In this document: positions 24,013 through 32,221 of the stretch, in pieces
Layout: every line of letters starts with the position of its first letter
Position numbering within the stretch: position 1 is the first letter of the stretch
Source of the DNA: Nitrospirota bacterium
Lineage (GTDB): Bacteria; Nitrospinota_A; UBA7883; JACRGQ01
Length of the DNA stretch: 60,823 bases
Direction of reading: 5' to 3'
Assembly: GCA_024275955.1 (NCBI GenBank)
Contig: JAJRYD010000037.1
Coordinates: 1-60,823, forward strand
Notes under the pieces: model-generated
Databases searched by the model: none
What the model was told of the DNA's origin: nothing
The model's input: only the letters and a program-made list of their open reading frames with translations
Position numbers and translations under genes: made by a program

Positions 24013-25191
24013 TCAGCTCCTGTAGTCGGCGTTGATGGTTACATAATCTTTGCTAAGGTCGCAAAAAAGATACGATGCCGATGCCTTGCCCATGTTTAGC
24101 ACTAGCCGCATAGGCACTTTTTTCTTTTTCATCTCTTTAGATAATTTGGATTCCATATTTTCAAACAACACGCCTTTGCGGTAGGCGCAATGCTTCCCGA
24201 AATATAGTTCCATCTTATCCGGGTTTATAGCGACGCCGGAATAACCTGCGGCAACTAAAATACGCCCCCAGTTAGGGTCTCGTCCATGAAGAGCGGTTTT
24301 CACCAGAAGCGACCCGGCGATAGACCGCGCCACTGCGATAGCTTCGTTTTTGGTTTTTGCTTTTTCAACTTTTATCTCGGCTAGGCATGTCGCCCCTTCG
24401 CCGTCTACAACTATACTCTCCGCGAGTGAAAGACAAACTTCGCCTACAGCTTTAGCGAACCGCTTATGGCCAGCGGTTCCCTTTTTTATAGTTTTATTGC
24501 CGGCCATGCCGTTTGCCATGATGATAACGGAATCGTTGGTACTTGTATCGCCATCGACGGTGATGCGGTTGAACGACCCGTCAACAGCCTCTTTTAAAAC
24601 CGATTTTAAAAGAGCCTTACCTATAGAGGCATCGGTAACTATAAAGCCGAGCATAGTCGCCATGTTGGGGTGAATCATCCCCGAACCTTTGGCTATACCA
24701 AAAATAGTTACCAGCTTACCGTCAACTTTAATGGAAGCTTTGGCAGTTTTTGGTTTTAGATCTGTGGTCATTATAGCCCTTGCAAAACCTGCATAGCTTT
24801 TACCAAGAGCTTCTGCAAGTTTAGGGATAGCTTCGATTACTTTCGGCATAGGCATTAGCTCTACCGTACAGCCGGTGGAAGCGACAAGCATTTCGTACCG
24901 GCTACAGCCAAGCTCTTTCGCGAGGAGTGTCGCGGTTGTTATTGCGTCTTTCATCCCTTGTTTACCTGTACCGGCGTTAGCACACCCGCTGTTACAGATA
25001 ACGGCTAAATGCTTTGGAGATTTTTTGAGATGCTCCATGTCTACTATCACCGGAGCCGCCTTCACCATGTTTCTAGTAAAAACACCAGCCACATTGCAAG
25101 GTGAATCGCTTACTATTATCCCTATATCTTCCTTTTTATCTTTTTTTATTCCAGCATTGACAGCGGAAAACTTGAAACCTTTTGGAGTCAT
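24013..25191 (-). CDS. argJ: Bifunctional glutamate N-acetyltransferase / amino-acid acetyltransferase
   Basis: A 392-residue ArgJ. The self-cleavage site is in GMIHPNMATMLGF (Thr is the expected N-terminal nucleophile of the beta chain), with STGCTVELMP for the oxyanion hole and GDTSTNDSVIIMANG further on. It transfers the acetyl group from N-acetylornithine to glutamate in the cyclic arginine pathway. Ten bases separate it from argC, and two from xseA downstream. Whether it is also able to use acetyl-CoA cannot be told from sequence. Confidence 0.93.
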   Translation of the reverse strand: MTPKGFKFSAVNAGIKKDKKEDIGIIVSDSPCNVAGVFTRNMVKAAPVIVDMEHLKKSPKHLAVICNSGCANAGTGKQGMKDAITTATLLAKELGCSRYEMLVASTGCTVELMPMPKVIEAIPKLAEALGKSYAGFARAIMTTDLKPKTAKASIKVDGKLVTIFGIAKGSGMIHPNMATMLGFIVTDASIGKALLKSVLKEAVDGSFNRITVDGDTSTNDSVIIMANGMAGNKTIKKGTAGHKRFAKAVGEVCLSLAESIVVDGEGATCLAEIKVEKAKTKNEAIAVARSIAGSLLVKTALHGRDPNWGRILVAAGYSGVAINPDKMELYFGKHCAYRKGVLFENMESKLSKEMKKKKVPMRLVLNMGKASASYLFCDLSKDYVTINADYRS

Positions 25192-25200
25192 GCCGGTTTC

Positions 25201-26208
25201 CTAAAGGCCGGCAGTCTCGGCAAAGCCGAACCGGATGTTGAAACATTGGACAGCTTGCCCGGCCGCGCCTTTAAGCAGGTTGTCTATAGCGCTAAAGATT
25301 ATAAGCTGGCCGGTTCGCTCGTCTACTATCGGTTTTATATGGCAATGGTTCGTGCCTTGCACGTCGCTAAGCTTCGGGTTTTCATCGCAGACAGTTACGA
25401 ACGGTTCGTCCTTATAAAACTCTTTGTACGCTTCTTCCATATCTTCCTGCGAAAAAGTATTTTCCATTTTTCCATAAAGAGTTGCGTATATGCCTCTGTT
25501 AAAACTGCCGAGATGAGGCACGAACGAAACCTTAATCTTTACTCCTGAAAAACCTGAAAGAACCTCTTCCATCTCCGGCGTGTGGCGGTGTGTCGGAGCG
25601 CCGTAGCCTTTCATGCTCTCATTCACCTCGCAAAAAGAGAAAGCCTCGCTCGCCTGCCGCCCGGCACCGCTGACACCAGTTACGGCGTTCGCTATTACGG
25701 CAGGCTCTACCATCTCGTTTTTTATTGCAGGAAGAAGCCCCAGTACCGTAGCTGTCGGGTAACAGCCGGGAACCGCTATAATCCGCGCCTCTTTTATTTT
25801 ATATCGGTTTATCTCCGGCAGGCCGTAGACAGTAGGCCCAAGAAGCTCCGGCACTTCATGCTCCTTGCCGTACCACTCTTTAAAAACCGACGCACTTTTA
25901 AGACGAAAATCGGCTGAAAGATCTATTACCATCTTCCCTTCGCCGTGCCATTCCTTCACCCGTTTGGCGGAGGCACAATGGGGAAGGCAAGAAAATATCA
26001 CCTCGGCAGATTTCACATCGGCGGAATCGGTGGCGCAAAACTCCATATCCGGTGCATTTGGCCCAAACAGTTTTGATAGCGGATGCCCAGCGTTATTTCT
26101 GGAGGCGCACGCTACCAGCTCTATGCCGGGGTGCGAGAGGCCAAGCTTTACTGCCTCCATGCCGGCATAACCGGACGCGCCTACTATCGCTACTTTTTTA
26201 GTTTCCAT
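25201..26208 (-). CDS. argC: N-acetyl-gamma-glutamyl-phosphate reductase
   Basis: A 335-residue protein with the NADP motif VAIVGASGYAGMEAVKLG at the N-terminus, a VPGCYPTATVLGLLP catalytic cysteine region and the GVSGAGR segment followed by HRHTPEME. It reduces N-acetylglutamyl phosphate in arginine synthesis. ATG 26208 is preferred since it puts the nucleotide-binding strand at residue 5; the frame extends 18 codons further upstream without conserved sequence. It leads the argC-argJ-xseA operon. Confidence 0.93.
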   Translation of the reverse strand: METKKVAIVGASGYAGMEAVKLGLSHPGIELVACASRNNAGHPLSKLFGPNAPDMEFCATDSADVKSAEVIFSCLPHCASAKRVKEWHGEGKMVIDLSADFRLKSASVFKEWYGKEHEVPELLGPTVYGLPEINRYKIKEARIIAVPGCYPTATVLGLLPAIKNEMVEPAVIANAVTGVSGAGRQASEAFSFCEVNESMKGYGAPTHRHTPEMEEVLSGFSGVKIKVSFVPHLGSFNRGIYATLYGKMENTFSQEDMEEAYKEFYKDEPFVTVCDENPKLSDVQGTNHCHIKPIVDERTGQLIIFSAIDNLLKGAAGQAVQCFNIRFGFAETAGL

Positions 26209-26490
26209 AACCCCATACTCTATTTCCGTATCGCCAAAACGGCAAGCTATTAATCCCAGCAAGCCACTAGAGGCTCTCCTCGCAGGCGATAGATATTTCT
26301 AATGGATAACGCATGCTTAACATTCTCGCACCGTTGTCGCCTACGGCGAGGCACTGAATAGAATTTTAAAGCAACGGTAGGCGATATGCTCCGTATCGCC
26401 AGAACAGCAAGTTTTCTTCCATAAAGATTAATTATTACAAGGTCTGCCGTAGTGAAAAAACATTTTAAGGATAATTTGTAAACAACGGTT
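26209..26490. repeat. Intergenic stretch with direct and inverted repeats
   Basis: A block upstream of argC contains two copies of CCGTATCGCCARAACRGCAAG (26229 and about 26391) and a GGCGATA/TATCGCC hairpin near 26380. These and GTTGTCGCCTACGGCGAGG form an inverted-repeat set. There is no gene; the block probably includes the argC promoter. Confidence 0.4.
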
Positions 26491-27903
26491 TTATTTATCG
26501 CATGCGATTGCTGGCTCCCGCCCTTGCGGGTGGCTCCCGCCTTTGCGGGTGGCTCCACGCGCGGCGTGGAGTGCCAACGGTATCGCTTCGGCTATTATCG
26601 GGTGGCCGAATGTCATCTCGGATAGTTCTTTAGCCTTCATTCCAGCTTTGATAGCTACCAGACCTGTATGAATCAGCTCTGTAGCTCCGGCACCGCAAAT
26701 ATGAAGGCCAAGAATAGCGCCGTCATCCCCTACCAGCACTTTTACAAGCCCTGCAGTTTCGCCGGAAGCATGCGCGCGAGCAAGCGAACGGATAAAGCAG
26801 ACCCCTTTCGTATACGGCGTGCCGTTTTTCTTTAGCTCCTCTTCACGTTTGCCGACGGAGCCTATTTCGGGATTTGAAAAAACCACCGAGACTATATTTT
26901 CATAATCGGCTTTTGCGGAACCGCCAATAATATTTTTTGCCGCCACAACCCCCTCGTGGTGGGCAGTGTAGGCGAGAAGCGATTTTCCCGCCACATCGCC
27001 GACCGCGTAAACGGAACTATTGGAACTCCGCAAACCTCTATCGGTAATAACATAACCGTTCGCGTCTACCCTTATACCTGCCTTTTCCGGCGAAAGCTTT
27101 TTCGTAAGCGGGCTTCTGCCTATAGCTACAAGAACGGAACGCGACTTGATGACCTCTCCTCCACCCAAAGTTATTTTACAGAGACTGCTACCATGCTCTA
27201 CCGTTTCAACTTTTACGCCAAGCTTAAACGTTACGCCGGTTTTCTTTAATTCCCTTTTTACCGTCGCCCTTATCTCCGCCTCTTCGGCAGGCAAAATATC
27301 GTCAAGCGCCTCTACTACCGTTACCTCCGATTCCATGCCGGAAAAGAACGTAGCCATTTCGATGCCGATAACCCCGCCACCGATAATCGTTATCGAGACC
27401 GGAATTTCATCAATGCCGAATATTGTGTCGGAATTATATATTCTCTCGCCTTTGCCGAATATATCGAGAGGCTCACTGCCGGTGGCTATCACCGCGTGAT
27501 TAAATTCCAAAACCGTCTCACCGTTATTGAGAGAGATGCTGTTTGGAGATAGAAAAGATACAAAGCCTTTAATTATCTCCACCCCGTTTTTTTTGTATGT
27601 CGCCATCAGCCCTTTTTGCATAATGCCGACAACCTCCCTTTGGTGTTCCTTTATCTTCTGGAAGTCCGGTTTCGATATTTCGGCGCCTATTTTTTTAGCG
27701 AAGTTTTTGCTTCTGTAAAGATGTTCGGCAGAGAGCCACGACTTGGAAGGAACGCACCCCCTGTTGAGACAGGTGCCGCCTATATCGCCGGAATCTATGA
27801 TAACCGTCTTTAACCGCGCGTCGGCAAGCGCTTGCGCTACGGCAGAGCCGCCAGGCCCGCCGCCGATTACCGCGACATCTACTTTAGTTACGCTTTTATC
27901 CAT
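26491..27903 (-). CDS. lpd: Dihydrolipoyl dehydrogenase-type flavoprotein
   Basis: A 470-residue pyridine nucleotide-disulfide oxidoreductase. FAD motif VIGGGPGGSAVAQAL, the redox pair GGTCLNRGCVPSK, an NAD motif ITIIGGGVIGIEMATFFS, AVGDVAGKSLLAYTAHHEG, and the C-terminal HPIIAE in place of the usual HPTxSE, with the catalytic His and Glu kept. It reoxidises lipoyl groups of 2-oxoacid dehydrogenases or the glycine cleavage system; a lipoate ligase-like gene is at 46924. The last 20 or so residues (AARGATRKGGSHPQGREP) are encoded by G+C-rich tandem hairpin repeats and are not part of the normal fold, which suggests the original stop was overrun. Confidence 0.87.
   Translation of the reverse strand: MDKSVTKVDVAVIGGGPGGSAVAQALADARLKTVIIDSGDIGGTCLNRGCVPSKSWLSAEHLYRSKNFAKKIGAEISKPDFQKIKEHQREVVGIMQKGLMATYKKNGVEIIKGFVSFLSPNSISLNNGETVLEFNHAVIATGSEPLDIFGKGERIYNSDTIFGIDEIPVSITIIGGGVIGIEMATFFSGMESEVTVVEALDDILPAEEAEIRATVKRELKKTGVTFKLGVKVETVEHGSSLCKITLGGGEVIKSRSVLVAIGRSPLTKKLSPEKAGIRVDANGYVITDRGLRSSNSSVYAVGDVAGKSLLAYTAHHEGVVAAKNIIGGSAKADYENIVSVVFSNPEIGSVGKREEELKKNGTPYTKGVCFIRSLARAHASGETAGLVKVLVGDDGAILGLHICGAGATELIHTGLVAIKAGMKAKELSEMTFGHPIIAEAIPLALHAARGATRKGGSHPQGREPAIACDK
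26513..26571. repeat. Tandem 19-bp G+C-rich hairpin repeats at the lpd 3' end
   Basis: Two copies of GGCTCCCGCCYTTGCGGGT (26513-26531, 26532-26550), each able to form a CCCGC/GCGGG hairpin, are followed by a third related unit GGCTCCACGCGCGGCGTGG. They lie within the last codons of lpd on the minus strand and could serve as a hairpin barrier in its mRNA. Confidence 0.7.
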
Positions 27904-27936
27904 AGGTTTTAGAGTATAAGCGGAAAAGACAGAGAA

Positions 27937-28827
27937 TTAACCAGATGATGGAGAAAGGGCGTCACCGTAAAAGAAACGCTCGCCTATATACTGTTTTTCC
28001 ACCTTGCCGTTAATGACAGGCAGAGGCTGGCTTGCCGAGAAGATAGCTATAGCGGTATCGATCTTTACCCACTGCCCCAGAGCTACTATATTTTTATCGG
28101 AGAGTTCAACGCATCCTCTTGTATCTGGGGTTCTCTCTCCGATACCTGTGCCATGTATCCATATCCCGCCGCCTGTTCTTCTTTTTTTTCTGTCATGCCT
28201 GTTTGGATAGTTAAGAACGAAAGCCTGCGGGCCGTATATGTTTGGAAGTTCGTCGTCATGCTTTATCTTGGTTACTTTATAAAAGCCTTCGGGGGTTTTC
28301 ATATCGCCTTCGAGCTCCTTTGTTCCCATTATCGACCCAAGCGATACAACATACTCCTCAACCACTTCGAAATAATCGTGTCTTTCCCTTAACACTAAAA
28401 GTTTTTGAGAAGATTTATCTACCGCTATAACATACGCTTCGGGTAAAGGCTGTCGTATCGGCGGCAACATCCTTTCCAGCTCCTTTTCCGGTTCCGGCTT
28501 TACCAGTTCCGATGGAACGGTAATCGCCTCCAGAGCCGAGAGAGACTCTGCTTCGCTGGAAACAGTGGCGGAGGCACCTTGCTTAACGGTATCTTCGACA
28601 ACAGGAATGGAGGAAGAAAGAGAGGCTGTCGACTCGCCGATCAGAAAGCTTTTGTTAAAGGCAACTCCGGCCAATGTCAAAAACAGCAGGGCAAAGGCAA
28701 CGCTAACAACTATCCTTTTGTCTATTCCCTGAGGCTGGGTGAAGGCGTTTTCGACATCTCTGTTCGCAAGAGCTATCCTTACACGGGTTTTTATTACGAA
28801 AACTAAACGGTCAAAGCTCTGAGTCAT
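27937..28827 (-). CDS. L,D-transpeptidase (YkuD domain), membrane-anchored
   Basis: A 296-residue protein with a cytoplasmic N-terminus, one transmembrane segment (about residues 34-55, VVSVAFALLFLTLAGVAF), a proline- and serine-rich periplasmic linker and a YkuD domain from about 130. The active site shows as IWIHGTGIGERTPDTRGCVELSD (His and the TRGC cysteine). It makes 3-3 cross-links in peptidoglycan or attaches proteins to it. It follows the AMIN/Cds6-like lipoprotein gene by 13 bp, and similar NTF2-like domains occur next to or fused to L,D-transpeptidases in other bacteria, so the two products probably act together in the periplasm. Confidence 0.87.
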   Translation of the reverse strand: MTQSFDRLVFVIKTRVRIALANRDVENAFTQPQGIDKRIVVSVAFALLFLTLAGVAFNKSFLIGESTASLSSSIPVVEDTVKQGASATVSSEAESLSALEAITVPSELVKPEPEKELERMLPPIRQPLPEAYVIAVDKSSQKLLVLRERHDYFEVVEEYVVSLGSIMGTKELEGDMKTPEGFYKVTKIKHDDELPNIYGPQAFVLNYPNRHDRKKRRTGGGIWIHGTGIGERTPDTRGCVELSDKNIVALGQWVKIDTAIAIFSASQPLPVINGKVEKQYIGERFFYGDALSPSSG

Positions 28828-28840
28828 TCAGCGCACCTAT

Positions 28841-30052
28841 CTAATAAACTGGTAACCTCTTACTACTCCATATTTCAGTTATTATTTTCCACTCATTCCC
28901 CTCCATTGTCAAAGTAAGCTGTTTCCAAACCGTGCTTTTGAGGGTTTTTGAGCTGTACTTCTGGAGAAAAGAGACTTGCGCCATATCGCCGTCAAGGCCA
29001 AGCTCCACTCTTTCTATGACGATTGACGGCATTCCCCGAAGGGCGAAGGTAGCTGTTTTCTTTTTTATAAACTCTGCTTTTCCTCTGCCTTTGGAAGACT
29101 TGAATCTGTCCGAATAGAAACTTGAGTAGGCATCTATATCCTCCGCATTCCACGACTCCAGCCAGCTGTCCACCGTTTCGAGCAGGCTCTCTTTGGTTCC
29201 GGCATTTTCATCGGCAGTCTTTGCTGTATCAGAAGAGAGCAGTTCCAAAAGCTCAGGCGGTTCGTACGGCACCGGCACTGGCACTGGTACAGGAATCACC
29301 GCGGAGGAAGATTTGTTATTCGACATCTGGCTCTGCTCGGCAAGGCGCGTCTCTATCTGGCTTAACTGATCTTCCATAAAAAGTATCCGTGCCTGTTGCG
29401 TTTTTGTCATGCTCCGCGTCTCTTCCAGCTGTTTTTGCGCTTCTTCGGCTTGTTGTTTCAACAGCAGGTTTTGCTCTTCAAGGTTTAGTATCGTTTGCTT
29501 CGATTCAAGAAGCTTTCTATTAAGCTCTATTTTCTCGTCGGCAAGCTGTTCGCCGGAAGCGGAAGATATGTCAGCAGATCCCTTATATTTTTGAACAGGC
29601 TCCGAGATAGCCCTACCTATCGCGGTCGACGAGGTGGCGGCTATCATAACCTCCAGATAATTCTTCTTCTTGTTAATCATAAATGGCGAATCGGCATAAA
29701 GCTCTATTTCGACACGAACCGAGTTTACCTTGTGAAAAGTAACGACAGAAATGGCGGCGACGTTTTTATCTTTTAAAAACATCTTCCTCGGCTTGAAATC
29801 TAGCGTTACGGAAGGCAGTTCGATAGCAAGCCTAAGAGGATCCGACAGTTTGTAGGTAGTGTATTGAAAAGGCCTCGAACCGTACAGCTTTACCTGCGTG
29901 CCGTTATCGGCCTCGGCAAAGGTGATCCTTTTAAGATGGTTGGAGGTATCTTGCGGTCCGACATCATTTTCGGAGGAAAAAATATGAGTTGTCTTACAGC
30001 CGGCCAAAAGCATCAGCAAAGCAAACAGGATAACGGTTTTTTTAAGGTACAT
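28841..30052 (-). CDS. Lipoprotein with AMIN domain, coiled coil and NTF2/Cds6-like domain
   Basis: A 403-residue lipoprotein: signal ending in the lipobox LLAGC (Cys about 19), an AMIN domain (about 40-135, YKLSDPLRLAIELPSV), a long coiled coil (about 165-245), a run of alternating Val-Pro residues, then a C-terminal NTF2-like domain (WLESWNAEDIDAYSSFY to the end) of the kind seen in Cds6-type L,D-transpeptidases. AMIN domains target proteins to septal peptidoglycan or secretin complexes. Next to the L,D-transpeptidase gene, it is probably a cell-wall localisation or regulatory partner. Confidence 0.75.
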   Translation of the reverse strand: MYLKKTVILFALLMLLAGCKTTHIFSSENDVGPQDTSNHLKRITFAEADNGTQVKLYGSRPFQYTTYKLSDPLRLAIELPSVTLDFKPRKMFLKDKNVAAISVVTFHKVNSVRVEIELYADSPFMINKKKNYLEVMIAATSSTAIGRAISEPVQKYKGSADISSASGEQLADEKIELNRKLLESKQTILNLEEQNLLLKQQAEEAQKQLEETRSMTKTQQARILFMEDQLSQIETRLAEQSQMSNNKSSSAVIPVPVPVPVPYEPPELLELLSSDTAKTADENAGTKESLLETVDSWLESWNAEDIDAYSSFYSDRFKSSKGRGKAEFIKKKTATFALRGMPSIVIERVELGLDGDMAQVSFLQKYSSKTLKSTVWKQLTLTMEGNEWKIITEIWSSKRLPVY

Positions 30053-30053
30053 G

Positions 30054-30287
30054 CTAGTTCAATCCGCAGGCACCTGTGTTGCAGGTAGAGAGAGGCATAT
30101 TGCAAGATCTTTTCGCGCATTCATCAGCAGATGGGCCAGCTATGGTCGCTGAAAAGGTGGAAAGTTTTCTGCTGACGTTGACAGTTCGACAGTCTGGACA
30201 TTGGATGCCGTCAAAGCCGGCAGGCGAAAGCCTCATCTCTTCAAACCGGCAACCGCACTCTTCGCAAGAATACTCGTAAATCGGCAT
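30054..30287 (-). CDS. FmdB-type zinc-ribbon protein
   Basis: A 77-residue protein. The N-terminus MPIYEYSCEECGCRFEE and the following CPDC form the zinc ribbon of the FmdB family, which has a regulatory or unknown role. The C-terminal half adds three further cysteines (CAKRSC, CNTGAC) that could bind metal. One base separates it from the lipoprotein gene downstream and three from the gene upstream, so it is in the same operon. Confidence 0.87.
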   Translation of the reverse strand: MPIYEYSCEECGCRFEEMRLSPAGFDGIQCPDCRTVNVSRKLSTFSATIAGPSADECAKRSCNMPLSTCNTGACGLN

Positions 30288-30290
30288 CCT

Positions 30291-31082
30291 TTAGTTTCCA
30301 AGCCTGTTGATTATTTTTCTCATAAGTTTTTCGGTTATTACGATAGACGGCTTGCCATCTACCCACCTACGGTTTTTGAGAACCTGCGCGAACGGAACTA
30401 CCGTCACTTCCGACCTGCCGGAGCCTAAGTCGTACATCCTCACGGTAAACCTGAATCGAACAACCCTAAACCCGTCACCAAATGGATTTATCGCGGCAAG
30501 CTGGATTTTAGCTAAATCAGAATCATTCACCCAATCGGTTATTATCACGCCACTCGATTTGTCGATGGCAATCAACGGCATGGCGAGTGATAAATCAAGA
30601 ACTTCGTCCCATAGCTTCGCTATAGAGATATCGTAGGCTTTGGTAAGCGCGTTGTGTCCCTTATCGCTTTTTTCGACATTAATGGGGGGAAGGTTTTTAA
30701 TCTCCCTTTTGGTAAGCGGCCGTGGAGGCGGGGTATAGCCGGAACCTTTTGCTGTCGGCTTTACCTGTTTTGGAGCTGACGATGGCGCGGTCTCTATAGG
30801 CCTTTTTGCGACAGCGGCAGGGCCAGAACCAAAAAGAACCTTATCGTCGCCCGAATTGGCCGCAACCTCTACTGGAGCCAGCTGACCGTAGGTAAAATCT
30901 TCCTCAAAAACTGGTTTTGCCCCTATTGAAACTTCATTAGGGGTTTTTTTCTCTTTGGCCGCTTTTGCCGCCTTTGAATCTTCGTGTTCATAGATAAGTT
31001 TGTTCGGCAAGATGGTGCCGCACCCTGAAACAAAAACTGCTAACGCAACTATAAAAACTGATTGAAATATATTTTTAACCAT
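30291..31082 (-). CDS. DUF3576-like lipoprotein
   Basis: A 263-residue lipoprotein with lipobox VSGC (Cys about 21), a low-complexity linker rich in Ala, Pro and Lys (60-130), and a C-terminal domain (about 145-263) starting AYDISIAKLWDEVLDLSLAMPL and GVIITDW. That domain resembles DUF3576/BamC-type helix-grip domains. Probably an outer-membrane biogenesis accessory, but the match is by pattern only. First gene of a four-gene minus-strand envelope operon (this gene, FmdB, AMIN lipoprotein, L,D-transpeptidase). Confidence 0.65.
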   Translation of the reverse strand: MVKNIFQSVFIVALAVFVSGCGTILPNKLIYEHEDSKAAKAAKEKKTPNEVSIGAKPVFEEDFTYGQLAPVEVAANSGDDKVLFGSGPAAVAKRPIETAPSSAPKQVKPTAKGSGYTPPPRPLTKREIKNLPPINVEKSDKGHNALTKAYDISIAKLWDEVLDLSLAMPLIAIDKSSGVIITDWVNDSDLAKIQLAAINPFGDGFRVVRFRFTVRMYDLGSGRSEVTVVPFAQVLKNRRWVDGKPSIVITEKLMRKIINRLGN

Positions 31083-31365
31083 CGCCGTAAAGTACCACTA
31101 GGAGATAAGCCTGTCAATTTCAAAACCTTGCACTGCTTCTTTAATTAAGGAAACGGCAAAAAAAGGAACTGATTTTTCGCTATACTTTCGTGCCTAAAAG
31201 GTTGGTAACAGGGAACAGCTTGATACGAATACTCTAAATCGAATATACTGCCAGTTCGCCTTATATGGAGAGTGGGGGGGCTCCTGACGAAATGGTTTTT
31301 CCATTTATGAGCCTTCAGATTTTGAACATGTATATCTTCTTAAAATGGAAGATGCGGGAGGGATT

Positions 31366-32211
31366 TTGACCAGTAAGTACAAACAATCATTTAAGATTAT
31401 GGAAAAAAGGGAACTCTGTCCAGACACCTTTTTCTACGCGATAGAGGCTCCTTTCATAGCAAAAAAACTTGAAGCGGGGCAATTCGTAATTGTGCGGCCA
31501 AATGATAATGGAGAGAGGATTCCGCTCTCGATATGCGGATGGGACAGTGATAAAGGGATAATTAACGTAATTATCATGTCGGCTGGGCGTACTTCGGGAG
31601 AGATTAACGCCATGAACGTAGGCGATTGCCTTGCCGATGTTGTAGGGCCACTTGGCGAAAGGTCGCATGTCGAAAAGACAGACGGAACTGCCGTCGTTAT
31701 CGGCGGCGGCTACGGTACCGGCGCTGTTTTGCCTACGGCACTAGACCATAAAAAACTGGGCAATAAAATTGTCGGCATAGTCGGCGCCAGAAGCGAGAAC
31801 CTCCTTCTTATGGTTGACGAGCTAAAGGCGGCTTGTGACGATGTTCTTCTAACCACCAACGACGGTTCTATCGGCATTGAGGGGTTTGTTACCCACGCTC
31901 TGCAAAAGCTTATTGACGACGGAGTAAAAGTAACTTCTGTTCTCGCTGTCGGCCCTGTTCCTATGATGATGGCTGTCTGCAAGATGACAGAGCCTCTTAG
32001 CATTAAAACATGGGTTTCGCTAAACGCCATTATGGTAGATGGAACAGGTATGTGCGGCGCATGCAGAGTCTCTGTCGGCGGTGAAACCAAGTTCGCCTGT
32101 TTTCACGGGCCGGATTTTGACGGCCATAAGGTAAACTTCGATGAACTTATAAAGCGTCAGAAGATGTTTGTTGAAAAAGAAAAAGAGGCTCTGGAAGCCG
32201 TTTCCAAATAA
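31366..32211 (+). CDS. nfnA: NfnA-type ferredoxin-NADP reductase subunit
   Basis: A 282-residue flavoprotein with a ferredoxin-reductase fold: FAD-binding RIPLSICGWD, an NAD(H)-binding GGGYGTGAVLPTA and a C-terminal iron-sulfur region with MCGACR and a further Cys (FACFHGPDF) for a [2Fe-2S] cluster. With NfnB it couples NADH and NADPH pools to ferredoxin by electron bifurcation; the related SudB works in sulfide or glutamate metabolism. TTG 31366 is chosen because GGGAGG lies 4-5 bases before it; an ATG at 31345 lacks a ribosome site and adds seven residues. NfnB starts 10 bases after the stop. Confidence 0.85.
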   Translation: MTSKYKQSFKIMEKRELCPDTFFYAIEAPFIAKKLEAGQFVIVRPNDNGERIPLSICGWDSDKGIINVIIMSAGRTSGEINAMNVGDCLADVVGPLGERSHVEKTDGTAVVIGGGYGTGAVLPTALDHKKLGNKIVGIVGARSENLLLMVDELKAACDDVLLTTNDGSIGIEGFVTHALQKLIDDGVKVTSVLAVGPVPMMMAVCKMTEPLSIKTWVSLNAIMVDGTGMCGACRVSVGGETKFACFHGPDFDGHKVNFDELIKRQKMFVEKEKEALEAVSK

Positions 32212-32221
32212 GGGGAGATTT

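Noticed and set aside
26513-26571. Possible CRISPR array
   Set aside because: The 19-bp units are directly joined with no spacers, and there are only two or three.
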